NCBI RefSeq assembly: GCF_009846865.1 | Contig: NZ_WUWN01000010.1 | Coordinates: forward strand, 23,246-87,245 | Length of the DNA stretch: 64,000 nt | Source: Puerhibacterium puerhi | GTDB taxonomy: Bacteria; Actinomycetota; Actinomycetes; Actinomycetales; Cellulomonadaceae | Direction of reading: 5' to 3' | Shown: one piece after another, positions 40,804 through 49,318 of the stretch | Position numbering within the stretch: the first letter of the stretch is position 1 | How the letters are laid out: each line of letters opens with the position of its first letter | Position numbers and translations under genes: made by a program | The notes under the pieces: generated by a model | Told to the model about the DNA's origin: nothing | What the model saw: only the letters and a program-made list of their open reading frames with translations | Database searches by the model: none

Positions 40804-43800
40804 TCACACTCCGATCGCCGCGGCGTACTGCAGCGCCTTGTTGGTCGTCACAGACGTCGGCTCGGCCTGGGGGAAGTTGTTCGTGATGTGCTGCACGACG
40901 CGCGGACCGCTGCCGACGGCGTCGGCGTCCGACACCGTGCCCTCGAGGCCGACCGAAGAGAGGCCGCCGTCAGTGATCGCCGCGTTCGCCGCGGACATCA
41001 CGGTGGTCGTGGCCGCGACCAGCCGGCCGCTCTCGTCGAGGACGCCCTGAGCGAGCGCGTCGACGATCGAGCGGCCGGAGTACAGCGACCATCCCTTGCC
41101 CGAGAACGGGCCCTCCTTAGCCGGAGAGAACGGCAGGAGATTTCGGGCCGCCTGCATCACGCCACCGACGGCGTTCTTGACCTTGCCGACCATGCCCTTG
41201 ATGCCGTCGATCAGGCCGCTGATGATCTTCCGGCCGGACTCGGCAAGCCATGAGCCGGCGCCGGAGAAGAATCCGAGGATCCGGTCCCTGATGCCCGTCA
41301 CCGTGTCGACGACGTTGTTCACGCCGGCGACAGCCGCCTGTCGCAACCCGCTCCAGATGGTCGAGAAGACGGCCTTGATGCCGTTCCACACCGAGCTCCA
41401 CACCGACCGGATGACGTTGATCCCGGCGGTGATGACCGACCGGACGATGTTGATCGCGCCCGTGACGATCGCCTCGATGGTGTTCCAGACGCCGGAGAGG
41501 ATCTGCAGGATCCCGTTCCAGACACCGGACCAGTCCCCACGGATGGCCGAGGTGACCACCTGGATCACGCCCTGGACGATCTGCATCACCGACGCGATGA
41601 CGTTCGCGACCGTGTTGAACACCGTCTGCACGACGGGCAGTAGCGCCTCGATGATCGGGATCAGCAGGTTCCCGATCATCGCGACCAGCGGTGCGATCGC
41701 TGCGACGAGCTGGGCGACGATCGGCGCCACCGCGGCGATGACGGGAGCCATCGCCTGGAACATCGAGACGAGGACCGGCAGCAGCGCCTGCACCAGTTGC
41801 AGCAGCACCGGCGCCAGGGCCTGCACCACCGACAGGAACGCCGGCAGCGCGGTCTGCGCGACCTGCAGCAGAAGCGGCAGGACTGCCTGGATCGCCGTCA
41901 GCAGCAGCGTGCCGACCGCCTGGGCGATCGCCAGGACTACCGGGGCGAGCAGCTGCAGCGTCGGGCCGAGCGCCTGGGCGATCGCCAGGAAGATCGGCAT
42001 CGCCTGCTGCACCAGCTGCAGTAGCGCCGGCAGCAGCGCCTGGACGGCGCCGAGCAGCACCGTGCCCAGCGTCGTGCCGATCTGATGCACCACGGGCGCC
42101 AGCACGGTGAGTGCCTGCGTGAGCGTCTGCCCGAGGGCGGCGACCACGGGTTCGAGCGCACCGGCCAGCTGGCCGACGATGCCGATCAGCGGGGTGATCG
42201 CCTGGATCACCGGGCCCAGCGCCGGCAGCAGCGTCTGGAACGCCTGCCCGATCTGGATCAGCAGCGGCGCCAGAGCCTGCACCGCCCCGACGAGCGCCGA
42301 GCCCAGGACCGGGATGAGCGGCTGCAGACCCATGAGCACCTGCGTGATCGTCGGCGCGAGCGCCCGCAATGCCCCGCCCAGGACGGTGCCGATGACGGGG
42401 CCGAGCTGGCCGACGATCTGCCCGAGCTGGCCGAGCAGGAAGCCCAGCGGCTGCAGAGCGGGCAGCAGCCCGGTGACGAGCCCCTGGATGCCCGCGAGCG
42501 CCGCCTCGAGGCCGGTCGCGACGACCGGCTGCGACAGCGCAGCAGAGATCCCAGTGAGGGCCGTTGCGAGGGTGGCTGCCAGGCCAGCCAGCACTGTGCT
42601 GATCGTCGGCGCGAGCGCAGCCAGCATGTTGCCGATCGGGCCGAGTGCGCCGGCGAGGGCCTGGGCGCCCTGGGCAGCGCCGGCGAAGATCGTCGACAAC
42701 GCCGTCTGGAAGACCGGGCCGTTGACGATGCCGGCGATGGTGCCGAGGGTGGCGGCGAAGTTCTGCAGGCCGCCGCCGCCGGAGCCGATCGCCCGGAAGA
42801 CGCCACCGATGATCGAGCCGAGGTTCTTGACGACGTCGACGAGGTAGCCGAACTGCGTCGCTGCGTTCTCGATCCAGGCGGTCAGGTTCCCGTTGGAGTC
42901 GGCGGTCTGGACCCACTCGTTGAAGCGGGTGCCGATCTCGCCCAGCCAGCGGCCGATCGCCGGGAGGTACTGGCTGCCCGTGTAGCCGAGCGTGGTGAAC
43001 GCCTCGACGAACGGGGCCACCGCGGCGCGCGCCTCGGTGATGCTGTCGCGGACGTTGCGCAGGATGCCCTGCAGGACGCCGCCGCCCAGGTTGGACTGCA
43101 TCGCCCGGGCCAGGTCGCCCGTCATACCACCGAGCGAGTTCGACACACCGATCATGCCGAGCCGCAGCTCGGGCAGCAGGGTGCGCGTCATCTCGATGAT
43201 CGGCTTGCGCGCGGCGTCCCAGTAGCGCGCCGACATGACGTCGCCGAGCTCCTGCATGCTCGACTTGAGCGGGGCGAGCTGCTTGCCGGCGTCCTTCCAC
43301 GCCACGATGAGCGCGGCGATGCCCGCGGCCGCCGCGGTGAAGGCGGCCGGCAGCATCAGGGCGAGCGGCGCGATCTGCGCGAGCGACGTGGCCAGCGAGC
43401 CGAGGCCGGCGACGGACTGCAGAGCGACGACGCCGAGGCTGCCGATCGCGACGGCGGTCGTGGCCAGCTTCGGCACCGCGCGGTCGACGTTGGACAGCGA
43501 CGTCGACAGGCGCCGCACGGCGTCGCCGGCGACGCGGGCGCCGGACAGGGCGGCCAGCATCGTCGTGGCGCGGGCGGCCGCGCCGCGGCTGATCTGCGGG
43601 ACGATCTCCGCGACGCGACGGCGCGCCAGCAGCGCGAGCGCCGTCGCGGCGACGCCGGTGTCGGCGTCGGCGTTGACCGTGACGTCGCGGTCGTCGGCGA
43701 GGCCGTCGATCTTCCGCGACGCCTCGGCGGTGTCGGCGGTGACGCCGACACCGGTCTTGGTCTTGGCGATGTCCTTGGTCAGCCGCAGCACGGCCTGGCG

Positions 43801-43950
43801 CGCCGGCTTGGTGTCGGCGTCGACCGACACCAGCAGGCGGGCCTGCTTCTCGATCCGGTCGAGGGACTTCTTGAGGTCGGCCCGGAACCGTGAGGTGTCC
43901 GGGATGACGCGGATCGAGACGCGCCCGACGGTCTTGCCGCCCGTGGCCAT
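40804..43950 (-). CDS. Tape measure protein
   Basis: The 1048-residue protein has a basic N-terminal coiled-coil region (RVIPDTSRFRADLKKSLDRI), then hundreds of residues of hydrophobic heptad-like repeats (LAPLLIQIGQAFQTLLPALG and similar), then an amphipathic C-terminus. This is typical of siphovirus tape measures, which set tail length and exit with the DNA. At roughly 1.5 angstrom per residue the tail would be about 150-160 nm long. It follows the two tail chaperone genes, as expected. Confidence 0.92.
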   Translation of the reverse strand: MATGGKTVGRVSIRVIPDTSRFRADLKKSLDRIEKQARLLVSVDADTKPARQAVLRLTKDIAKTKTGVGVTADTAEASRKIDGLADDRDVTVNADADTGVAATALALLARRRVAEIVPQISRGAAARATTMLAALSGARVAGDAVRRLSTSLSNVDRAVPKLATTAVAIGSLGVVALQSVAGLGSLATSLAQIAPLALMLPAAFTAAAAGIAALIVAWKDAGKQLAPLKSSMQELGDVMSARYWDAARKPIIEMTRTLLPELRLGMIGVSNSLGGMTGDLARAMQSNLGGGVLQGILRNVRDSITEARAAVAPFVEAFTTLGYTGSQYLPAIGRWLGEIGTRFNEWVQTADSNGNLTAWIENAATQFGYLVDVVKNLGSIIGGVFRAIGSGGGGLQNFAATLGTIAGIVNGPVFQTALSTIFAGAAQGAQALAGALGPIGNMLAALAPTISTVLAGLAATLATALTGISAALSQPVVATGLEAALAGIQGLVTGLLPALQPLGFLLGQLGQIVGQLGPVIGTVLGGALRALAPTITQVLMGLQPLIPVLGSALVGAVQALAPLLIQIGQAFQTLLPALGPVIQAITPLIGIVGQLAGALEPVVAALGQTLTQALTVLAPVVHQIGTTLGTVLLGAVQALLPALLQLVQQAMPIFLAIAQALGPTLQLLAPVVLAIAQAVGTLLLTAIQAVLPLLLQVAQTALPAFLSVVQALAPVLLQLVQALLPVLVSMFQAMAPVIAAVAPIVAQLVAAIAPLVAMIGNLLIPIIEALLPVVQTVFNTVANVIASVMQIVQGVIQVVTSAIRGDWSGVWNGILQILSGVWNTIEAIVTGAINIVRSVITAGINVIRSVWSSVWNGIKAVFSTIWSGLRQAAVAGVNNVVDTVTGIRDRILGFFSGAGSWLAESGRKIISGLIDGIKGMVGKVKNAVGGVMQAARNLLPFSPAKEGPFSGKGWSLYSGRSIVDALAQGVLDESGRLVAATTTVMSAANAAITDGGLSSVGLEGTVSDADAVGSGPRVVQHITNNFPQAEPTSVTTNKALQYAAAIGV

Positions 43951-43953
43951 GCG

Positions 43954-44349
43954 TCACCTCCCGAGATGCTTCAAGAGCTCCTGGATGGACTTCGGCCGGA
44001 TCACGCGGCGCCCGTCGGCGGGCGTCTTGAGCAGCGACGGCTTGGCCTTCTTGCCGCCCCACTTCGTGATCAGGAGGTTCGCGACCGTCACGAGGTACTG
44101 GGTGCTCGGCGTCCAGCCGAGCCAGGACGGCACCCCGTCGCCGCCGGTGACGTCCGGCGGGTTGTCGCGCAGGTGGGCGGCGCGGAAGCGGGACCACGGC
44201 TCGGTCATGAGCCCGTGGATCCGCACGAGCACCTCGCGGGGCTCGAGGTGGCCGGCCCACATCTGCTCGAGACGCAGGCCGTAGAACTGCTGGAAGTCTG
44301 CGACCAGCTCGACCTCGTACCGGTCGAGGTAGCCGCAGACGGCCGTCAT
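43954..44349 (-). CDS. Tail assembly chaperone 2 (frameshift product, T part)
   Basis: The 131-residue frame (YLDRYEVELVADFQQFYGLR to LLKTPADGRRVIRPKSIQEL) lies between the first chaperone and the tape measure in the -1 frame of the former. In siphoviruses the second frame is usually made as a fusion by ribosomal slippage. It may also start on its own at the ATG in the ATGA overlap. Confidence 0.82.
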   Translation of the reverse strand: MTAVCGYLDRYEVELVADFQQFYGLRLEQMWAGHLEPREVLVRIHGLMTEPWSRFRAAHLRDNPPDVTGGDGVPSWLGWTPSTQYLVTVANLLITKWGGKKAKPSLLKTPADGRRVIRPKSIQELLKHLGR

Positions 44350-44726
44350 TCCCCCACGGCCCTCGTGTACTTCGCGATGAGCGCGGAGAACACCTGCTCG
44401 GAGTGCTCGAGCCCCTCGGACCAGGCGACGTAGGCGTCGCGGTCGACGGCGATCGACTCGAAGAACTCGTCGGCGTCGGCGAGCAGGTCGAGCATCGCGG
44501 CCGCAGCTCTCGGGTCGTTCTCGTCGACTTCGCCGTCCTCGCCGGCGACGTCGCTCAGCTGCAGGCCGAGCTTGAGGAGGTTCGACCGGTCGCGCTGACG
44601 GAACGCCGTCGCCGGCTTGAGGGCGGGCACGCCCTTGAGCAGCTCGTCTTCGGCGATCTGCGCGTCGCGCTCCTCGAGGGTCCTGCTGGTGGCCGGCTTG
44701 GTGGCCGGCTTGCGGGTGGTCGACAT
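44346..44726 (-). CDS. Tail assembly chaperone 1 (G part)
   Basis: The 126-residue protein follows the tail tube gene and carries an acidic helical body (EDELLKGVPALKPATAFRQR, DEFFESIAVDRDAYVAWSEG), as usual for the first tail chaperone. GAAGGG precedes the ATG. Its last codons include a slippery G-run before the stop (see the separate entry). Confidence 0.85.
   Translation of the reverse strand: MSTTRKPATKPATSRTLEERDAQIAEDELLKGVPALKPATAFRQRDRSNLLKLGLQLSDVAGEDGEVDENDPRAAAAMLDLLADADEFFESIAVDRDAYVAWSEGLEHSEQVFSALIAKYTRAVGE
44349..44355 (-). other. Candidate -1 frameshift site GGGGGAA
   Basis: In chaperone 1 the last codons read GTG GGG GAA TGA. Slipping back one base gives GGG GGA ATG ACG, directly entering the second chaperone frame. 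The place, the direction and the overlap are those of the conserved tail-chaperone frameshift, though the heptamer is not the classic GGGAAAN. Confidence 0.55.
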
Positions 44727-44779
44727 GGTGCAGCCCTTCGTGTCGATGTGTGGGGGTGTGCAGCCCTAGGGGAGGTGGA

Positions 44780-44821
44780 GCCGCGGGCGGGGCAGGGCTG
44801 CATCCGGACCCCGCCCGCGGC
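44780..44821 (-). terminator. Hairpin after the tail tube gene
   Basis: A perfect 13-bp stem (44780-44792 with 44809-44821) with a 16-base loop sits just after the tail tube stop on the transcribed strand. It is a likely partial terminator or 3' stabiliser, giving more tube protein than downstream tail proteins. Confidence 0.7.
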
Positions 44822-44829
44822 GGCTTGTG

Positions 44830-45426
44830 TCAGGACCCGCTGACGAACGCCTCGGGCCCGTAGATCTCGAAGAGCCCCGGCTCGCCGTCCGGGGACAGGG
44901 GGATGACCGACTCGTCGGCGGCCTGGAAGGTGGCCGAGAACGGCACCTCCATGAACGTCTCGCGGTCCACCGCCGGGGCGTCCCCGTAGGTGAAGTTGAC
45001 GTTCGGGATGTAGAGGCCGAACTTGCCGGAGTCGTGGGAGGCGAGCATCACGAGGGCGAGCTCCTGGCCGCGCTTGGCGGCGGGCACCACGACGCCCTTG
45101 CCGTCTGCGGTGTCCCAGCCGTTGTAGATCTTCTTGAGCGTGACCTTGTCGAGCTGGATGGAGTTGCCCGTGAGCGACCAGGTGGTCGTCTCGTAGATGG
45201 TGTAGAGGTTGGCCTGCAGCCAGGACCCGAGGGCCGTGGCGTCGCCGCCGTCGACGGACAGCTCCGGGGTGTTCTCCTCGGAGGTGTGCCCGAAGTTGTC
45301 CCAGTCGGCCGGGGCGGTGCCGAGCAGCGTGAACGCGGCGATCCCTCCGGTGGGCAGGGGCGTGTTCTTCGGAGCGGTGAAGAACGTGCCACGGCCGGGG
45401 ATGGCGTAGGCGGTGGAAACGGTCAT
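44830..45426 (-). CDS. Major tail (tube) protein
   Basis: The 198-residue beta-rich protein (GTFFTAPKNTPLPTGGIAAF, ELSVDGGDATALGSWLQANL, TTTWSLTGNSIQLDKVTLKK) has the size and features of actinophage tail tube proteins and sits between the tail terminator and the chaperones. A strong AAGGAGAT ribosome site and a hairpin after the gene fit high expression. Confidence 0.88.
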   Translation of the reverse strand: MTVSTAYAIPGRGTFFTAPKNTPLPTGGIAAFTLLGTAPADWDNFGHTSEENTPELSVDGGDATALGSWLQANLYTIYETTTWSLTGNSIQLDKVTLKKIYNGWDTADGKGVVVPAAKRGQELALVMLASHDSGKFGLYIPNVNFTYGDAPAVDRETFMEVPFSATFQAADESVIPLSPDGEPGLFEIYGPEAFVSGS

Positions 45427-45481
45427 CGCGGATCTCCTTCGCGTGGGTGCAGCCCTCTTGCGCCGGAGATGTCGGGTGGTG

Positions 45482-45880
45482 TCACACGGAGCGACAGGTG
45501 AGGGTCCAGACCCCCGTGTACTGCCGGGTCGTCTTCGCGTTCGCCTCCGGGGTGGAGACACGCGACGGGATGGACTCGTCGTCCACCGCGTTGACGTGGC
45601 CGTGCGCGGTCGTGGTGCCAGCCCACGAGTGCACGGCGCGGTAGCCGCGGGCCGCGAGCGCCCACGCCTGGTCGGCGGGGCCGAGGAACGACAGCTCGAG
45701 GCTGAGGGTCCACAGGCCCGGGCCGTTGCCGACCTGGCCGTCACCGGAGACGGAGTAGATGACCGCGGGGAAGGTCAGGTCGGTCTCGTACTCGGAGGCG
45801 ACGTAGGCGTCCGAGAACGCCGCGGTCAGCAGGTCGAAGACCATCGACTCGGCGTCGATGAGCGGTGCGGCGTCGAACAT
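45482..45880 (-). CDS. Tail terminator-like protein
   Basis: The 132-residue protein (APLIDAESMVFDLLTAAFSD, YETDLTFPAVIYSVSGDGQV, LSLELSFLGPADQAWALAAR) has the alpha-beta pattern of tail terminators (gpU or DUF3168-like), which cap the finished tube and join it to the head. The ATG at 45880 overlaps the upstream stop as TGATG. The assignment also uses gene order. Confidence 0.78.
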   Translation of the reverse strand: MFDAAPLIDAESMVFDLLTAAFSDAYVASEYETDLTFPAVIYSVSGDGQVGNGPGLWTLSLELSFLGPADQAWALAARGYRAVHSWAGTTTAHGHVNAVDDESIPSRVSTPEANAKTTRQYTGVWTLTCRSV

Positions 45881-46179
45881 CAGCCGCCCTCCGGCATGTC
45901 GTTGTAGGCGTTGCGCATGATGTGCAGGCCGGGCACCCACTGGGTGCGGTCACGGTTGTGGACGTGGCCGAACTCGACGTAGGCGGCCTCGGGGTGGTCG
46001 AGCACCACGAGGCGGTCCTTGCGGGACCGCTCGACCTCGATCCGGCCGGCGAGGGAGCCGTGCCCGGCGGCACGGGCCCGGGCGAGTGCCGCGAGCTCGT
46101 CGGCGACGGCGTCCATCTCGGCCGAGTCGCCGGCGATCTGTGCCGCGTCGATGTGGGCGCGCTTGAAGACCTCGGCCAC
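45880..46179 (-). CDS. Head-tail joining protein (gp10 / DUF5403-like)
   Basis: The 99-residue protein has a long N-terminal helix (AEMDAVADELAALARARAAG) and ends with EFGHVHNRDRTQWVPGLHIM, a motif I associate with DUF5403 or HK97 gp10-like neck proteins of actinophages. It lies between the stopper-like and tail terminator genes. Confidence 0.72.
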   Translation of the reverse strand: MAEVFKRAHIDAAQIAGDSAEMDAVADELAALARARAAGHGSLAGRIEVERSRKDRLVVLDHPEAAYVEFGHVHNRDRTQWVPGLHIMRNAYNDMPEGG

Positions 46180-46180
46180 G

Positions 46181-46510
46181 TCACGCCCCCTTGACCCGCT
46201 GGATGAGGATCTCCCAGTGCGTCGTCCGCTCGGAGCCGTCGAACTCCTGGGGGTCGCCCTGCGGTTCGTACTCGTCGCCGCGGAAGGTGATCAGCGAGTG
46301 GACGTCGCCCGGCCACGTGCGGGCGATGACCCGCTTGAGCGTGCTGACCTGCAGGCCGTCGGTGTTCGTCTCTGTGGCGGAGCTCGACCGGACGGTACAG
46401 GGCACCTCGACGGGGTCGCCGTCGAGCCGGTACTCGGTGCCGTGCGCACCGCGCACGAGCCGGCGGTTCTGCACCGTGACGACGTGGCGCGGCCGGTTGA
46501 GCATGCTCAC
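46181..46510 (-). CDS. Head-tail stopper-like protein
   Basis: The 109-residue protein (RPRHVVTVQNRRLVRGAHGT, TWPGDVHSLITFRGDEYEPQ) is beta-rich and stands second after the capsid module, the usual place of the head-closure or stopper protein. The GTG at 46510 is chosen for its GTGA overlap; the ATG two codons later is possible. The family is inferred from position. Confidence 0.68.
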   Translation of the reverse strand: MSMLNRPRHVVTVQNRRLVRGAHGTEYRLDGDPVEVPCTVRSSSATETNTDGLQVSTLKRVIARTWPGDVHSLITFRGDEYEPQGDPQEFDGSERTTHWEILIQRVKGA

Positions 46511-46896
46511 CGGCCCCACCCCCGGTCGGCGCTGAGGCCGATCGTGCCGACGACTGGCGTCGTCGTGCCGCGTAGCACCGTGAGGTCGTTGTTCGTCAGC
46601 CACATGTCGCCTGACGCGACCGTGGCCGAGCGGGTGTAGGAGTAGGTGCCGTCCGACTCCGACCGGTAGCCCTCCGGGTCGCGCAGGACGCGCAGCACGA
46701 CGTCGCAGACGGTCTTGATGTAGGTGCGTTGCGAGAGCTGGCCCGACTGCAGGCGCCGCTTGGCAGCGGGCACCATGTCGTCGATGAACGCGACCGCGTC
46801 CCCGATCTTCGTCATCAGGTAGGCGTCGCTGTAGCCGGCCAGGACGTCGCCCTCAGCACGGTCCCGCAGCTCCTTGAGCCAGTCGATCTCGGCCAT
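46507..46896 (-). CDS. Head-tail adaptor, Gp19/Gp15/Gp42-like
   Basis: The 129-residue protein is helical at the start (EIDWLKELRDRAEGDVLAGY, LMTKIGDAVAFIDDMVPAAK) and ends with EGYRSESDGTYSYTRSATVA, then SGDMWLTNNDLTVL, a sequence type I recognise from PF09355 adaptor proteins. It follows the capsid gene directly. GGGGAGGG precedes the ATG. Confidence 0.82.
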   Translation of the reverse strand: MAEIDWLKELRDRAEGDVLAGYSDAYLMTKIGDAVAFIDDMVPAAKRRLQSGQLSQRTYIKTVCDVVLRVLRDPEGYRSESDGTYSYTRSATVASGDMWLTNNDLTVLRGTTTPVVGTIGLSADRGWGR

Positions 46897-46914
46897 GGGC
46901 CCTCCCCTCAGACG

Positions 46915-46943
46915 GGGAGGGGCTGCATGCCGCAGCCCCTCCC
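46915..46943 (-). terminator. Hairpin after the major capsid gene
   Basis: A perfect 12-bp stem (46915-46926 with 46932-46943) with a 5-base loop lies just downstream of the capsid stop on the transcribed strand. It is similar in placing to the hairpin after the tail tube gene; both follow the most abundant products. Confidence 0.75.
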
Positions 46944-46960
46944 GCACGCGTGGTGACCGG

Positions 46961-47995
46961 TCAGGACCCGGAGACAGTGACCGCGGCCGACAGGGTCGCG
47001 TTGGCGCGCTCGACGATCGGCAGCGCGATGCCCGAGACGAGCACGTCCAGGCCCTGCGGGTCCTCGCGGGAGAAGGCGCCGGCGAAGATGCCGGCGCGCT
47101 CGCCCTCGGGGATGCCGTAGGACGGCTGCAGCGACTCGGCCGGGATGCCGAGGTCGGTGGCGCCGAGCGAGCCGCCGGCCACGCTCGAGCCCGGCGACGG
47201 CAGCAGCACGAACGTGCCGGCCGGGAACACCGGGCGGCCGAGGTCGAACCCGCTGTAGGCCTGGTCCACGACGGTGAACTGCGTCAGACCGTACTGGGCG
47301 AACACGCCGCGCACGTCGTCGTAGGACACGCGGCCCGGCAGGTTGCTCGTGCGGCCGAGGGCCTGGCCGATCACCTGCTCGTTCTTGGACAGCGTCTCCA
47401 TCACGTCGAGCGTGAGCAGCGCCGCCGTCGGGGCCGTGCTGATCGCGGCCACGCGCTGGATCCAGCCGATCACGTCGTCGACCGGGGTGGCGTTCGCGGC
47501 CGTCCACGGGACCGACGGGACGACGGTCAGCGACGGGTCCCGACCGAAGTCGATCGACGCGGTCAGGCCGTTCTCGCTCAGCACGAGCTTGCCCGTGCGC
47601 AGCGCCTCAGCGCGGGCGAGCTCGAGGCGGAACGCGACGCCGCGGCCCAGATCCTCGGCGTACCGGTCCAGCCGGGCGCCGATCGCCTCCGTCTGGCCCG
47701 ACAGCTGCAGCTCGGCGAGCTCCGAGACGGGCAGCTTGCGGCTGATCGGGGGCAGCTTGCCGGACTTGCGGATGCCGCCGCCGGTGCGGCCGTAGGGCGC
47801 CTCGGTGTCGAAGGCGCGGAACTCCGCGACGTCGACGAGGCTCTTGGCCCCCGCCTCGAACTCGAAGTTCAGCGACGGGTTCTCTCGGTTGGGCAGGTAC
47901 GCGCTCAGCGGCAGGGCGTTGGACACCGCGGCGACCGCGGCCCGCGCCGCCGCCGTGAGCTCGACCGCCGAGCGGTAGTCGGTGTTGAGCGGCAT
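46961..47995 (-). CDS. Major capsid protein (HK97 fold, gpE family)
   Basis: The 344-residue protein (LPNRENPSLNFEFEAGAKSL, SRKLPVSELAELQLSGQTEA, ALLTLDVMETLSKNEQVIGQ) matches the lambda gpE-type PF03864 capsid family in length and pattern. It lies after the decoration and scaffold genes and before the connectors. No N-terminal delta domain is fused; the separate upstream gene seems to supply the scaffold. Confidence 0.9.
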   Translation of the reverse strand: MPLNTDYRSAVELTAAARAAVAAVSNALPLSAYLPNRENPSLNFEFEAGAKSLVDVAEFRAFDTEAPYGRTGGGIRKSGKLPPISRKLPVSELAELQLSGQTEAIGARLDRYAEDLGRGVAFRLELARAEALRTGKLVLSENGLTASIDFGRDPSLTVVPSVPWTAANATPVDDVIGWIQRVAAISTAPTAALLTLDVMETLSKNEQVIGQALGRTSNLPGRVSYDDVRGVFAQYGLTQFTVVDQAYSGFDLGRPVFPAGTFVLLPSPGSSVAGGSLGATDLGIPAESLQPSYGIPEGERAGIFAGAFSREDPQGLDVLVSGIALPIVERANATLSAAVTVSGS

Positions 47996-47998
47996 GTG

Positions 47999-48427
47999 TC
48001 AGGCCTCCTTGTAGTCGACGCCGACGAACACGAAGACGCCGGTGGTCTTCGTGGCGGTCGACAGGTCGGGGCGGGTGGGGACGTGCGCCGGGTCGACGAT
48101 GCCGTGCACGAGCAGCGGCGCGTTGAGCACCTGCGTGGTGACGCCCGAGAAGTCGGCCTCGAGCTGCTGCGGCTCGAGGAGGAAGCCGGCGAGGTGCTGC
48201 CGGCCGTCCGAGGCGTCGGGGTCGTAGGGGCCGTAGGTCGCCTGACCGGTGACCTTGCCGAGCGGCAGGCCCGACGGCACGACGCCGTTGGCGTCGTAGT
48301 GCGTGCCGGCCTGCAGCAGCTTCACGTCGATGGCGGCGGGGATGGCGTTGTCGCGGCCGTGCTTGGAGCGCAGCCAGCGGTAGTCGCCACCACCGGTCGC
48401 CGACGTCTTGATGGAGAAGTCGGACAT
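47999..48427 (-). CDS. Head decoration protein
   Basis: The 142-residue protein ends AHVPTRPDLSTATKTTGVFV and carries GKVTGQATYGPYDPDASDGR, features of the gpD-like decoration family (PF02924) that stabilises the expanded capsid. It lies directly before the capsid gene and overlaps the scaffold gene as TGATG. Confidence 0.85.
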   Translation of the reverse strand: MSDFSIKTSATGGGDYRWLRSKHGRDNAIPAAIDVKLLQAGTHYDANGVVPSGLPLGKVTGQATYGPYDPDASDGRQHLAGFLLEPQQLEADFSGVTTQVLNAPLLVHGIVDPAHVPTRPDLSTATKTTGVFVFVGVDYKEA

Positions 48428-49275
48428 CAGTCCTCCTGGTGGTTGGTCGTGTACTTCTCGGCGTACTTCGCCTGTGCGGCTGCGACCGAACCCGCCCGCG
48501 AGTCCCCCTGCCGGAGGCGACGGTGGTTCATCGAGTACGGGTCGCGGGGTCCCCTGTCGGGGGCTCGCTGCGCGAACGCGTCGAGGATCGACTGGACCTT
48601 GGCCTCGTCGACCTCGCCGTCGTCAGCGAGAAGCTGGGATGCGTCGAGCACGTCGGTGAGCGCGTCGATCGCCGTGCGGCTCTCCTCGTCGCCGGGGTCG
48701 TAGACGCCAGCGGCCGCGGCCGCGGCGCGCACCGCGTACCGGACGGCGACGCGCTGGAACTTCTCGGCGCCGAGGTTCTCGCCCTCGCGCCGGGCGTCCT
48801 CGCGCACCTGGTCGAGGTCGACGTCGTCGCCGGCCTGCGCCTTGATCCGCTCGAGCTCGTCGGCGGCGTCCTGTAGGCGCACGATCTCCTTGGCGTCGAC
48901 GCCGGTGGCCTTCCAGCGTCGCTCGTTCACGCGCGACTGGTGCCGGTAGTAGGCCACCTGCTGCTCGAGCGTCATGTCCCTGACGGGCGTGTCCGGCGGG
49001 AACCCGAGGTCGTCACAGTCGCCGCCGTCGTCGTCGCCGCCCTGGTCACCGCCGTCGCCGCCGTCGTCGTCGCCGCCCTGGTCACCGCCGTCGCCGCCAC
49101 CGTCCTGGCCACCCTCGCCGTCGCCGTCCTCGCCGTCGCCGGCGTGCATGACGGCCGAGCCGAAGGTGCGGCGGTGGAAGGCGAGCAGGGCGTCGATGCC
49201 GCCGGGGGCGGTGATGTCGATGTGTGCGGTGCCGGGCGTGTAGGTGCACGGGGCGGCTGACGTGTCGTCTGCCAT
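48427..49275 (-). CDS. Capsid scaffolding protein
   Basis: The 282-residue protein has an acidic, Gly/Asp-rich low-complexity stretch (residues 45-90), a coiled coil (LEQQVAYYRHQSRVNERRWK to ELERIKAQAG) and a helical C-terminus ending AKYAEKYTTNHQED. This is typical of actinophage scaffolds, which shape the procapsid and then leave. No protease is encoded in it. A 36-base perfect tandem repeat lies in the acidic part. Confidence 0.85.
   Translation of the reverse strand: MADDTSAAPCTYTPGTAHIDITAPGGIDALLAFHRRTFGSAVMHAGDGEDGDGEGGQDGGGDGGDQGGDDDGGDGGDQGGDDDGGDCDDLGFPPDTPVRDMTLEQQVAYYRHQSRVNERRWKATGVDAKEIVRLQDAADELERIKAQAGDDVDLDQVREDARREGENLGAEKFQRVAVRYAVRAAAAAAGVYDPGDEESRTAIDALTDVLDASQLLADDGEVDEAKVQSILDAFAQRAPDRGPRDPYSMNHRRLRQGDSRAGSVAAAQAKYAEKYTTNHQED
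49021..49092 (-). repeat. 36-bp perfect tandem repeat in the scaffold gene
   Basis: Two exact in-frame 36-base copies encode GGDQGGDDDGGD twice. Such acidic repeats can change copy number by slippage without breaking the frame. Confidence 0.85.
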
Positions 49276-49318
49276 GGCGGGTCTCCTTGTCAGGGGATGG
49301 GTGGGCGTGGCGCCCGGG

